NCBI GenBank assembly: GCA_031555935.1
Contig: JAVBTX010000001.1
Span: forward strand, 62,001 to 126,000
Direction of reading: 5' to 3'
DNA: 64,000 nt
Origin: Roseburia_C sp031555935
Lineage (GTDB): Bacteria; Bacillota; Clostridia; Lachnospirales; Lachnospiraceae
A model generated the notes under the pieces. The model made no database searches. It had not been told where the DNA came from and saw only the letters and a list, made by a program, of their open reading frames with translations. The position numbers and the translations under genes are program-made. The stretch's first letter is position 1. The number at the start of each line of letters is the position of its first letter. Below are positions 25,038 to 33,487 of this stretch, piece by piece.

Positions 25038-27320
25038 TTAATTTGCCGCTTTATCACCATCGGAAATCAGCTTGCGCAAGAATTTATCTGCACTTGTTCC
25101 CTTTTTATACTGCTCCGCTGAAATTATCTGCTTGGCCATCGAGTAAATGCTTTTGTACACGGTTGGTCCATATAGCGTGAACTCCTTGCCATCCTTTTTC
25201 AGGGTAATATAACCACGGAAGGCATAATCCGTCTGATATTGACTCGCCGGCAATCCAACCAGCACTGATGTATAGCGATAGCGCCCGGATACCGTCTCGT
25301 ATATATTGTCCTCTAGTACACCTTTGTCATTCTTACCATATGACATTCCCTCCAGAACCTTTTCACCACCCTTCACGAGTGGATACTGCTCACGGTTGGC
25401 ATTGTTCATCACGAGCGTTCCGTATTCCTGCAAGGTATAACCGGCAACGCCGTCCGTGGAGGTCAGCTTGCTTCGCAAACTTTTGGAAATTCCGGTCTTA
25501 AAGCGGATTCCTGCCTTCCCAGTGATTCTAATTGAAAAACCATGATAGGTCAGCAAATCTTCCAGCTCTGAAACTGCCGTGGCCTTGTACTGACTGCCAT
25601 TATGGCTTAACGTCCAGACATACATTCCGGTCGGAACACCAGCATCATTATATTGATACATAACGGCTGTTTTGGCCTTGCCATTTTTCGCCTTAACGGT
25701 ATAACTGCCACTCTTCACTTCTGCCGAGTAGCAAACACCATCCAGATAAATATTGGCATCCGCATAACCTGCCGGTGGCTTCAGAGAGATACTGTAGGAT
25801 ACAGTTGCCGCAGGCTCGGTTGGCTTCGCGCAAGCCTTGGTCGGCATATTATTATAAACTGGTATTTTAAATACAAAGGTATTGTCTAATGAATTGGCAT
25901 TGCTGTATAGCTTCCTGGTACTGGTGGCCTCACTCGATGGTGCACAGATATTTTGCATATACTGATGCCAATAGGTGCCATAGTAGCTGGCATCCACATC
26001 AAATTTCTGTAAATACAAGGTATCTTGTCCCTTCAAAATATAGTTGGCTGAGATTACCTGCGCGCCGCCTAAAATGGATTTGTACCCATTGTTCCAGCCC
26101 TCTTGCTTCGCCTTCGCTAGTCCACTTTCATAGACCGCTTTGTCGGTTGTTCCGGTTGCTCCGATATTGAAAAAGTTATAATAGCCCTCGTACCCTGAAT
26201 ATGTTCCCGAAATCAGTGGTGATGCTCCCCGTCCTTGTTCCTGAAACACTCGGCTGGCGAGGTGGAACGGACTGACATTCAATCCGGCTCCGACATTCCA
26301 GAAAATGTTCGCATAATTCTGACTCGTCTGGGGTGCATTTCCGGTCATAAAGGTATTGTTTAAAAAACTTTTTACTGCTGCCTCGGTATGGTAGGTTTTA
26401 TTATAGGTCAGCAGCTCAAACTGAAAAATATAGTTTTCCGTCAATCCATTTCTTGGGTCAAGATAGTATTCTAGCGTATCCTCGGTTGCATATGCCCAGC
26501 CTTTACTGTATAGGCCATCATACATATAAGCAGGGAATGAGGACTCAATCAGGCTTCGCCCCTCTTTTAATTCCTCCGCCACAACAGTTTTCCAATCCAG
26601 ATTGGTGTTCATTTTTACAAAGGTCCACTTTGGATGTGCCTGCTTTAAAGCCGTTAGGGCATCTTTGTAGCTGTCTGGAAATTGGTCAATGTCCGCATAA
26701 CTTTGTGCCTTTGCTGCAAATACGCGCATGACTCGCTGAGGTGTAGTGGTCATGTACTCCTGTTCCCAATTCAGGAACATTTCATCGGAACAGGCCAGAT
26801 TTTTTCGCAGCACGTAGCCTTGATACATCTGGTCCTGATAGGCAAATGACACTTCAACCCACACTTCTTGATTTTCATTGATAGTAACGTTTTTTATTTC
26901 GACTGGCTGTCCGCTTGGTACAGTTGCGATGAAACTGCCGTCAGCATTTGCTTCGCCACGGACCACGTACTCATCACTTAAATAAACTAAGGCCAGCACT
27001 GGATGGTCACTTAGAATGTCCTGGAGGGCCTGCTGGCCCTCGGCTGAAATATTTTCTCCGACCAGCCGAATTCCGTTGTCCGCCGCCGGTTCACCCTCTG
27101 CTGCAGCTATGTCATTTTCTGTAGTTATTTCGTCGTCTTCCGTAGTTATCTCGTCTTCCGTAGCTATCTCAGCTTGCGTAGATATTTCGTCTTCTGTGGC
27201 CGCTTCAACGATTTCAGTCGATTCGGTTTCCTCTGCCACAACGACACCAGCAAAGCACGGTGCTACTAGTGTCATACTAATAAACACTGCTGCTACCAAC
27301 AATCTCCATCTCTTTCTCAT
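25038..27320 (-). CDS. Secreted glucosaminidase (GH73-like)
   Basis: The protein has 760 residues with a signal peptide (about 1-25). An acidic Glu/Thr-rich stretch covers about 32-80, with imperfect repeats of the type ATEDEI. An SH3-like region follows (about 95-175). The catalytic region (about 215-450) has the landmarks of the clostridial N-acetylglucosaminidases: HPKWTFVKMNTNLDW, YLDPRNGL, then SPFHLASRVFQEQG with the likely catalytic Glu, and FNIGATGT. A C-terminal domain (about 590-755) of a type found in other clostridial secreted proteins closes the protein. It cleaves peptidoglycan, probably in wall turnover. The next gene starts at or just after its stop, so the two form an operon. 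Confidence 0.87.
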   Translation of the reverse strand: MRKRWRLLVAAVFISMTLVAPCFAGVVVAEETESTEIVEAATEDEISTQAEIATEDEITTEDDEITTENDIAAAEGEPAADNGIRLVGENISAEGQQALQDILSDHPVLALVYLSDEYVVRGEANADGSFIATVPSGQPVEIKNVTINENQEVWVEVSFAYQDQMYQGYVLRKNLACSDEMFLNWEQEYMTTTPQRVMRVFAAKAQSYADIDQFPDSYKDALTALKQAHPKWTFVKMNTNLDWKTVVAEELKEGRSLIESSFPAYMYDGLYSKGWAYATEDTLEYYLDPRNGLTENYIFQFELLTYNKTYHTEAAVKSFLNNTFMTGNAPQTSQNYANIFWNVGAGLNVSPFHLASRVFQEQGRGASPLISGTYSGYEGYYNFFNIGATGTTDKAVYESGLAKAKQEGWNNGYKSILGGAQVISANYILKGQDTLYLQKFDVDASYYGTYWHQYMQNICAPSSEATSTRKLYSNANSLDNTFVFKIPVYNNMPTKACAKPTEPAATVSYSISLKPPAGYADANIYLDGVCYSAEVKSGSYTVKAKNGKAKTAVMYQYNDAGVPTGMYVWTLSHNGSQYKATAVSELEDLLTYHGFSIRITGKAGIRFKTGISKSLRSKLTSTDGVAGYTLQEYGTLVMNNANREQYPLVKGGEKVLEGMSYGKNDKGVLEDNIYETVSGRYRYTSVLVGLPASQYQTDYAFRGYITLKKDGKEFTLYGPTVYKSIYSMAKQIISAEQYKKGTSADKFLRKLISDGDKAAN

Positions 27321-27399
27321 TCGCCAATAACCTCTCTTCGGTCAAGTTTTCTGATGTTTTTTATTATACATGATTCCTTAAAAAATGACACGCTCCAAT

Positions 27400-28305
27400 T
27401 TATGTAAACCAATTCTCCAAAAAATTCAACTGCTCATAACTATCTTCCTCAAGGTACCCCGCTACAATATCCTTCATTTGATACCGCAACTCATTTTCCT
27501 GACAGCCCTTCCCGAACTGTTTCCATAAGCTTCTGGCATCTGGCGAATTACAGTAGTAATCGTTGTGATATTGTTCAATATATCGCCTCTTCAGCCCGGG
27601 AAAATGTTTGTCCAACTGCTGATAGTAATACTCCCGCTGATTTGACCGAAGCGTTACCCCGAACATTGGATAGATGAATTTGGCGCCATTTTCCTTTGCC
27701 AAATGAATCATGTTACGGACATTTTCCGCGCTATCCGTCAGAAACGGCAACATCGGTGTCATCAAAATCCCGGCAAAGATACCGGCATCGGTTAATTGCT
27801 TAATCGCCGCCAGACGCTTGGAGGACACTCCGACATTCGGCTCAATCAAATGGCTCAGTTCATCATCCGCAGTAGTTACTGTGATGCAAACAAGGACCGC
27901 TTGATGCTGGTTGATTCGAGTTAAAACATCAATATCTCTGGTCACCAAATCACTTTTGGTAAAGATAACCGCACCATACTGATGCTCAGCCAACAATTCC
28001 AAGGCCCCTCTGGTCAGCTTTAATTCTTTTTCCAGTGGATTATATGGGTCACTCATTGCACCACTTGCCACAACACCCCTTTTCCGCTTGGTCTTTAGTT
28101 CTTTTTGCAGCAGGCTAAGGGCATCGGCTTTGGCCCGCACGCGGTCGAAATCCTCGATATGATAACATTCGCTGCGGCTGTCACAGTAAATACAGCCATG
28201 GCAGCAGCCGCGGTAAATATTCATATTGTAATCGTATGTAAACCATTTATCACTGCTTTTTACTGGTGACAGCATCGTTTTCGCTGGTATATATTCAATG
28301 TTCAT
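27400..28305 (-). CDS. Radical SAM protein of the SPL (spore photoproduct lyase-like) family
   Basis: The protein has 301 residues. The radical SAM cluster motif is CCHGCIYC near residue 33 (C-x3-C-x2-C), preceded by YDYNMNIYRGC. The pattern VVASGAMSDPYNPLEKE and VTTADDELSHLIEP fits the wider SPL/Rv2578c-type group, not the true spore photoproduct lyase. The substrate is unknown. No partner gene is evident. It is expressed separately from the envelope operon. Confidence 0.85.
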   Translation of the reverse strand: MNIEYIPAKTMLSPVKSSDKWFTYDYNMNIYRGCCHGCIYCDSRSECYHIEDFDRVRAKADALSLLQKELKTKRKRGVVASGAMSDPYNPLEKELKLTRGALELLAEHQYGAVIFTKSDLVTRDIDVLTRINQHQAVLVCITVTTADDELSHLIEPNVGVSSKRLAAIKQLTDAGIFAGILMTPMLPFLTDSAENVRNMIHLAKENGAKFIYPMFGVTLRSNQREYYYQQLDKHFPGLKRRYIEQYHNDYYCNSPDARSLWKQFGKGCQENELRYQMKDIVAGYLEEDSYEQLNFLENWFT

Positions 28306-28409
28306 CTATATTTTTCCTATTCTGTTAATAAGATATAATTATAATTTTTTATTTAGGCTCTCGTCAAGTAGCAATTTGCCCTTTTCTTTGGAAACCAAGG
28401 GCGAATTAC

Positions 28410-28452
28410 AAGAAATGGGAATCGCTATAATTGATTGCGATTCCCATTTCTT
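28410..28452. terminator. Strong hairpin after the ZIP transporter gene
   Basis: A 16-bp perfect stem (AAGAAATGGGAATCGC and its complement) overlaps the transporter's stop codon. A weaker GCCCTT/AAGGGC hairpin lies just downstream on the minus strand. It separates the transporter from the radical SAM gene. Confidence 0.8.
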
Positions 28453-29243
28453 CATCCTAATGCCACATCTAAAACCATCATCAGCGCAAATCCAACTGCC
28501 ACTCCTATCGTACCAAGATTAGAATGCGCGCCCGCCTGTGCCTCTGGTATTAACTCCTCAACCACTACATAAATCATTGCGCCGGCGGCAAATGCCAGTA
28601 TATATGGCAAAACCGGTAAGACCAACGTAGTCAATGCCATCGTTACGATTGCGCTGACAGGCTCCACTAGTCCGCTGAAAAAGCCATAGACAAAGGCCTT
28701 CTGTCTGGACAACCCACTGCCAATCAGCGGCATCGAAATGATTGCTCCTTCAGGAAAATTCTGAATTGCGATTCCTAGTGCCAGGGCAAATGCTCCTGCC
28801 AGCGAAAGCGCATTTCCACCAGCAAGGATGCCAGCAAACACCACTCCAACGGCCATCCCTTCGGGAATATTATGAAGCGTAACAGCCAGCACCAGCATCG
28901 TTGATTTTTTTAATCCAGATTTCTTTCCTTCCGCGGTTGTCGCATCCACATGTAAGTGGGGAATTATCACATCTAGTAATAGCAAAAAACCAATTCCCAG
29001 CAAAAATCCTGCTAATGCTGGCAACCACGCCACACGCCCTTGCCCTTCTGCCATTTCAATTGCAGGAATGAGCAATGACCAAACCGAAGCGGCAATCATT
29101 ACCCCTGAAGCAAATCCCAGCAACGCCTTCCGCAGCGCCATATGCATTTCTTCTTTCAAGAAAAACACCATTGCCGAACCCAGTGTTGTACCCACAAGCG
29201 GTAGCAATATCCCACAAATAATACTCGGTGATACACTCATCAA
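28452..29243 (-). CDS. ZIP-family metal transporter
   Basis: The protein has 263 residues and about eight membrane segments. Segments IV and V carry the metal-site motifs HNIPEGMAVGV and NFPEGAIISMP. A His-containing loop (DVIIPHLHVDATTAEGKKSG) precedes segment IV. It resembles bacterial ZupT-like proteins, which import zinc and other divalent ions. The exact ion is not told by sequence. It appears monocistronic. Confidence 0.93.
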   Translation of the reverse strand: MMSVSPSIICGILLPLVGTTLGSAMVFFLKEEMHMALRKALLGFASGVMIAASVWSLLIPAIEMAEGQGRVAWLPALAGFLLGIGFLLLLDVIIPHLHVDATTAEGKKSGLKKSTMLVLAVTLHNIPEGMAVGVVFAGILAGGNALSLAGAFALALGIAIQNFPEGAIISMPLIGSGLSRQKAFVYGFFSGLVEPVSAIVTMALTTLVLPVLPYILAFAAGAMIYVVVEELIPEAQAGAHSNLGTIGVAVGFALMMVLDVALG

Positions 29244-29283
29244 AGTCCTCCTTTTTTTGCGGTTATAATATTATATATTAAAA

Positions 29284-29313
29284 CAAGCAGTTAGTTTCAT
29301 CTAACTGCTTGTA
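29284..29313 (-). terminator. Terminator of the DUF1801 gene
   Basis: ACAAGCAGTTAG pairs with CTAACTGCTTGT, and TTTT follows on the minus strand. It lies 25 bp past the DUF1801 stop. Confidence 0.85.
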
Positions 29314-29337
29314 GATTATCAAATCTGATTACATTTG

Positions 29338-29706
29338 TCAATTTTCATTTAAATTTTCTTGAATGCGAAATGTGATTATTTCCTGTATCAATTCATATGG
29401 CAAGGGCTTATTATACGGAAATTGAATTGCTCCCTTCGAGCATTTATATTCGGTTAGCCGGTCGGCAAATGCCTCGATTGGACCTGGGGCTGGATATAGA
29501 CCAAGGTGTTTCTTCGCTCCTGAAAAATGAATCAGATTCCCTTTTAAAACAAAGGTTGGCATTCCCCATGAGATTTTTTCGGTTATATCTGGCGAACTCG
29601 AAAGAATCATTTCACGTAACTTTTCCATTCGTAGCCGTACCTCGCCTTCATATGCGGCAATGTATTCCGCCACTGTGGTGTATTGTATTTTCTCTTCGCT
29701 GCTCAT
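29338..29706 (-). CDS. DUF1801 (YdhG-like) protein
   Basis: The protein has 122 residues. The landmarks are the YIAAYEGEVRLRMEKLREMI opening, ITEKISWGMPTF, and the KKHLGLYPAPGPIEAF block. It ends with GAIQFPYNKPLPYELI, typical of this small cytosolic family. The function is not established. It follows the nucleotidyltransferase gene by 34 bp and may share its transcript. Confidence 0.88.
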   Translation of the reverse strand: MSSEEKIQYTTVAEYIAAYEGEVRLRMEKLREMILSSSPDITEKISWGMPTFVLKGNLIHFSGAKKHLGLYPAPGPIEAFADRLTEYKCSKGAIQFPYNKPLPYELIQEIITFRIQENLNEN

Positions 29707-29740
29707 AAATACCTCCTTTAAAATTGTTATATTGCGCTTG

Positions 29741-30589
29741 TTATATCATTTTACTTCTGACATAATCAAGATAACGCATCATACCTTCTTCTTCTTTTTG
29801 ATTATAATCAAACCCAAAGAAATCAGCCACCTCAACCGCCATAATCCGAAACAGCTCACAAGCTGTAAATACTGCTTCCCATAAATGAAGATAGTCACTG
29901 TCAGAGTATGTTTTGGTATACATATTGTAAAGCTCTGATGGTAAATATTCTTTAAAATATTTACCCATTTTACCCGCCGAAACACCAAAGTCTGTTTGGA
30001 TTCCAATATACCACTCGGTCATCTGATTGAGCATGTCCCGCACATAGCGATTGAACATCTCCATTGTATATGGCAGTTCGTCTCTGGCGATTCCTTTGGC
30101 GACGTTATTGAGACACCACCAAAATTCATTGCAGGTATTGCCAAAGACATGCTCGTCTGGGCGTTTCACATAGAAAAATGCATTATCTGGGACAATATGT
30201 GGCAAATATCCATCTTTATCTAACAATATCATCGCCGGTTCACCGCTATCTCCATAGGGCTGGTCAACAACGCTTAGGTCAATTCGATTGCCATCGGCAA
30301 AAATCATTAGATAGGTAAAGTGGCCATCATTCATCGGCGGCAGCAACGGATGCTTGTTTAACTCAGGCAGTTGGGCAATCGCTGGCTCTCCAAACGACTG
30401 TGTTATCCATTCCATATTATTATAAAATGGCTGTACGTCTTTCACAAAATAGGTGATATCATAGTCTTGGTAATTGTCCTTCGGTATCTCTGGATTGGCC
30501 CTTGAACCCACCAGCAAAACCGCACGGATTCGTTCATCCTCGTTTGCTACCTTCAAGATTAAATCATACATTTCTTTTTCACTACGCAT
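29741..30589 (-). CDS. Aminoglycoside 6-adenylyltransferase (ANT(6)/AadE) family protein
   Basis: The protein has 282 residues. ATG 30589 with AAGGAG 8 nt upstream is preferred over 30616. The nucleotidyltransferase core has LLVGSRAN and the metal-binding DYDITYF. The C-terminal helical part (EFWWCLNNVAKGIARDELPY, then GKYFKEYLP) is as in the streptomycin-modifying family. Members adenylate streptomycin, but many chromosomal relatives are uncharacterised, so resistance is not shown. No mobile-element context surrounds it. Confidence 0.88.
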   Translation of the reverse strand: MRSEKEMYDLILKVANEDERIRAVLLVGSRANPEIPKDNYQDYDITYFVKDVQPFYNNMEWITQSFGEPAIAQLPELNKHPLLPPMNDGHFTYLMIFADGNRIDLSVVDQPYGDSGEPAMILLDKDGYLPHIVPDNAFFYVKRPDEHVFGNTCNEFWWCLNNVAKGIARDELPYTMEMFNRYVRDMLNQMTEWYIGIQTDFGVSAGKMGKYFKEYLPSELYNMYTKTYSDSDYLHLWEAVFTACELFRIMAVEVADFFGFDYNQKEEEGMMRYLDYVRSKMI

Positions 30590-30650
30590 ATGCTTTCTCC
30601 TTATCGCCCTTAACATAGGATTGTCCTATTCTTTCTTGTTTTACCAAAAA

Positions 30651-30690
30651 AATTTCCTCTCCATTATTGTATCATAATAAAGAGGAAATT
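30651..30690 (-). terminator. Terminator of the GH18 gene
   Basis: AATTTCCTCT pairs with AGAGGAAATT, and a T-run follows on the minus strand. It lies 22 bp past the GH18 stop. Confidence 0.75.
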
Positions 30691-30711
30691 AATTATTAAA
30701 TTTAACTATTG

Positions 30712-31602
30712 TCACAATACTCCATGTACAATTGGTGTGTAGGTATCAATAAATTGATAATCATTAAAAGAATCATGATTAATCGACCACCCCATCAGCC
30801 CTCGAATCGGAGTCCCATCACTCGCCAGTTGGTCTAACGCCCAGGCTACATCCGCGGGGTCCTGAACATAGCCATTAAAGGCCGCATCCTCAGTGGTCGG
30901 CAAGCCAATTGCCAGCTTACCTGCCGGGATTTGATAGTATTCCTGCTCGCCATTTATTATCGCTGCGGTTAGTGTATACAAAAATAAGGCCTTATTTTCA
31001 TCATCATCCTGCGCCAAATAATAATCGCCCAGCCAGACACCATCTTCTCCTTGATTATAGTATTGTGGAAAGATTAAATCATAATTCCCCTCTAACCTCT
31101 CCAGATATGGCGCATATGGAGCATCTTCCCCACGCAATAGTGGAAACTCCGGTGTCATCGTTATGTAAAACGGCCGTCCCTGCACGGCAAAATATTGTCT
31201 CACCGTCAATAATGCTTCCGGAATCACTTCCTGATTATCAGCCGCTGTCACCGCCGCCCCTTCCAAATCAAGGCAGATACCATCAAATCCATAGGTGTTG
31301 ACGACATCAATTAACTGATTTACAAAAGCGGTTTGGTCATTTTCCGATAAGGCGACATAAGTATTTGCTCCACCAAGTGTTACCAGCACCGTCCGACCTT
31401 CCCGCTTTAAGTCCCGCACTCCTTCGGCAACCTCGGCATCGGCAAGATATAAGGATGAAAGATTTGGCATTCCCGAATTATCGGTCGAGAAAACAATACA
31501 GACAACATTATATCCAGACGGAATGGAAGCCAGATTGCTACCTGACTCCCATTCAAATAAAAAACCTATAATTACATTTTCTGATTCTATCCCCTGCGGC
31601 AA
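30712..31602 (-). CDS. Glycoside hydrolase family 18-like protein, no signal peptide
   Basis: The protein has 296 residues. The start is TTG 31602: CACAGGAGG lies 7 nt upstream, and no ATG fits. The barrel shows the family pattern SLGG-like VLVTLGGAN, then the catalytic strand YGFDGICLDLEG. Against the usual D-x2-D-x-D-x-E, the second Asp is Cys here, while the last Asp and Glu remain. The late Tyr region (DLIFPQYYNQ) and Trp (LMGWSINHD) also fit. No signal peptide is seen, so the protein should stay in the cytosol or be released otherwise, perhaps into spores. The activity on chitin-like or peptidoglycan sugars is uncertain. Confidence 0.82.
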   Translation of the reverse strand: MPQGIESENVIIGFLFEWESGSNLASIPSGYNVVCIVFSTDNSGMPNLSSLYLADAEVAEGVRDLKREGRTVLVTLGGANTYVALSENDQTAFVNQLIDVVNTYGFDGICLDLEGAAVTAADNQEVIPEALLTVRQYFAVQGRPFYITMTPEFPLLRGEDAPYAPYLERLEGNYDLIFPQYYNQGEDGVWLGDYYLAQDDDENKALFLYTLTAAIINGEQEYYQIPAGKLAIGLPTTEDAAFNGYVQDPADVAWALDQLASDGTPIRGLMGWSINHDSFNDYQFIDTYTPIVHGVL

Positions 31603-31686
31603 ATAAATACCTCCTGTGTTCCTAGATATGGCATTATATTCATGACACAGGTTTTACTATTCCAATTTTTATGGAAATCCCATATC

Positions 31687-32820
31687 CTATGGAATTTGAA
31701 AATCAATTTCTGCAATAACTTCATCATCAACGTTCTTATTTGTTAAACATAGTTTTAATTCTTTTTCACCTTGATATAAAAATGTGATTTCATGTGTCCG
31801 GCTACCGTCCTCGTTCTCTGGACTGAATCCCATGAGCCACTGGATGTCATTCCCCTCGCCATCCACTAAGAAAATGTCCGGGTCATTATATGGGTCGTTG
31901 TATGGTGCCTGGGTGAAATCTGGTGTTTCAAATTCAAGTGTTAATCCCGTTTTCGTAACGATTGCTTTTAACAGCTTCACTCCGTTTACTTCTTGATTCA
32001 GCACATATTCCATGTTATCCGAAGTATCTACTGTTACTGGGAATTTTAACTTCCAATCTCCGGAAACAGCGGCTGTGGTCATATATTCACCAGAACTGTC
32101 ATGATTATCGGCATCATAGCCACAGAGTTCGTCGATTACAATTCTAAAATCTAATGCTTCACCATCTGCAATTTTTAATTCTTGATTCAACTTCATATAA
32201 CCAAGTGATGTTTCACCGAACAAAACAAATGTGCCATCTTCTGCTCTACGAAATCCCATCCCACAGTCGGCAATAATTCCATTCACACTGGTACTGTTTG
32301 TCAATGCATCGCTGCCAATCAAAATATAGTCAGACTCATTCAGCTTTGCATCATCACTTGTTAATACCGCTGTATAATAGAGTTGATAGCCATCGCAGTA
32401 GATATCCTTCATTGTAATTGTCACACCGGCATCTGTTACTTCTGTAACCGCTGCCGAAGAATCACCTGCTGTCTGTACCGCAGATGTTTTTTCACCAATT
32501 ACGGTATACTTATCGGTTAAAGTCTGCTCATCCTTGGTGCCTTTAACGGTACCCACCATTTTATCAATGGTATCACTAAATACACCGGATGCCAGAGCTG
32601 TTCCGCCACCTACCGTAACTACAAATGCACATACAATTGCTGCCGCCTTGGCAATCTGTTTTCTAATATTCTTATTTTTATTAAATCCTGTTTTCATATT
32701 GCGCGCCTCCTTAAGAACTTGGTCCTTAGCTTTTTGCTTATCATTCATGGATAACTCAACAATCTCATACTCCAGAAAATCTGTTTCTACGTCATTCAAC
32801 AGTTCATATATGTTTTTCAT
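31687..32820 (-). CDS. DUF4179 membrane protein, probable partner of the ECF sigma factor
   Basis: The protein has 377 residues. ATG 32820 follows AAGAGGTG. A cytosolic N-terminal part (about 1-45) precedes one membrane segment (AAAIVCAFVVTVGGG), and a long outer part follows. This is the layout of anti-sigma proteins of the DUF4179 type. The start lies 1 bp after the stop of the sigma gene, so the pair is coupled. The outer domain probably senses an envelope signal. Role as anti-sigma factor is inferred from gene order. Confidence 0.85.
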   Translation of the reverse strand: MKNIYELLNDVETDFLEYEIVELSMNDKQKAKDQVLKEARNMKTGFNKNKNIRKQIAKAAAIVCAFVVTVGGGTALASGVFSDTIDKMVGTVKGTKDEQTLTDKYTVIGEKTSAVQTAGDSSAAVTEVTDAGVTITMKDIYCDGYQLYYTAVLTSDDAKLNESDYILIGSDALTNSTSVNGIIADCGMGFRRAEDGTFVLFGETSLGYMKLNQELKIADGEALDFRIVIDELCGYDADNHDSSGEYMTTAAVSGDWKLKFPVTVDTSDNMEYVLNQEVNGVKLLKAIVTKTGLTLEFETPDFTQAPYNDPYNDPDIFLVDGEGNDIQWLMGFSPENEDGSRTHEITFLYQGEKELKLCLTNKNVDDEVIAEIDFQIP

Positions 32821-32821
32821 A

Positions 32822-33373
32822 TCAAACACCTCTTTCCAGCGAAAAATGCTTTCGAATTTTTTTACGTCCACGGGAGATGCGGTTATAGATGACCGCTTTT
32901 TCCAAACCGGTTTCCCGGCTTACTTCCTCAATGCTTTCCTCTTCCACATAGAGCCGCATAAATAATTGGCGGTCTTGTGGTTTCAAACAACTAAGCATCA
33001 TTTCCAATTCTTCTGAAATTTCTTCTTCTAACAACTGCATGATTGTGGCATCTTCTCTCATTATCTCGGTTTCTTCCAAGCTGACCGCTCGAAGCTCCTT
33101 TTGGTAACTTCGCAAATAATCAATGGACCGGTATCTGGCGATTGCGGCTGCCCAATTTTTAAAGCTGTTTTTTGATTCATCAAAATAGGAACTATTTTCC
33201 CATATCTTTAAAAGCACATCGTTAAAGCATTCCTCTTGCCGTTCTGGCAGAGTAAATAGATTCTTACGGATGACTGCCATCAGCAGTGCCCCATAATGGT
33301 CAATCACATAGGCAAGGGCATTTTCATTATGCCGCTGCAACTGTTGAATGTAATTGTTTTCTCCAATTTTCAT
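32822..33373 (-). CDS. ECF-type RNA polymerase sigma factor
   Basis: The protein has 183 residues. Region 2 covers about 22-95 (FNDVLLKIWENSSYF, FKNWAAAIARYRSIDYLRSY) and region 4 about 120-180 (LKPQDRQLFMRLYVEEES, then AVIYNRISRGRKKIRK). No region 3 is present, as expected for the ECF group. ATG 33373 is preferred over 33385, which overlaps the ribosome site. Targets are unknown; the operon itself and possibly the neighbouring ABC genes are candidates. Confidence 0.93.
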   Translation of the reverse strand: MKIGENNYIQQLQRHNENALAYVIDHYGALLMAVIRKNLFTLPERQEECFNDVLLKIWENSSYFDESKNSFKNWAAAIARYRSIDYLRSYQKELRAVSLEETEIMREDATIMQLLEEEISEELEMMLSCLKPQDRQLFMRLYVEEESIEEVSRETGLEKAVIYNRISRGRKKIRKHFSLERGV

Positions 33374-33487
33374 AATAGTAACCATCCTTTACGAACCGGC
33401 GCGCTGGTTTGTATTTTGTCTTACACTCTATATTACGAAAACTGGAACGTATTTTCTATCACTTTTTATAAATTTATTTATTTCCGT

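Noticed and set aside
29741..30589. Acquired antibiotic-resistance island around the ANT(6)-like gene
   Set aside because: No transposase, integrase, repeat or change in base composition is seen near the gene. It looks like a resident chromosomal family member.
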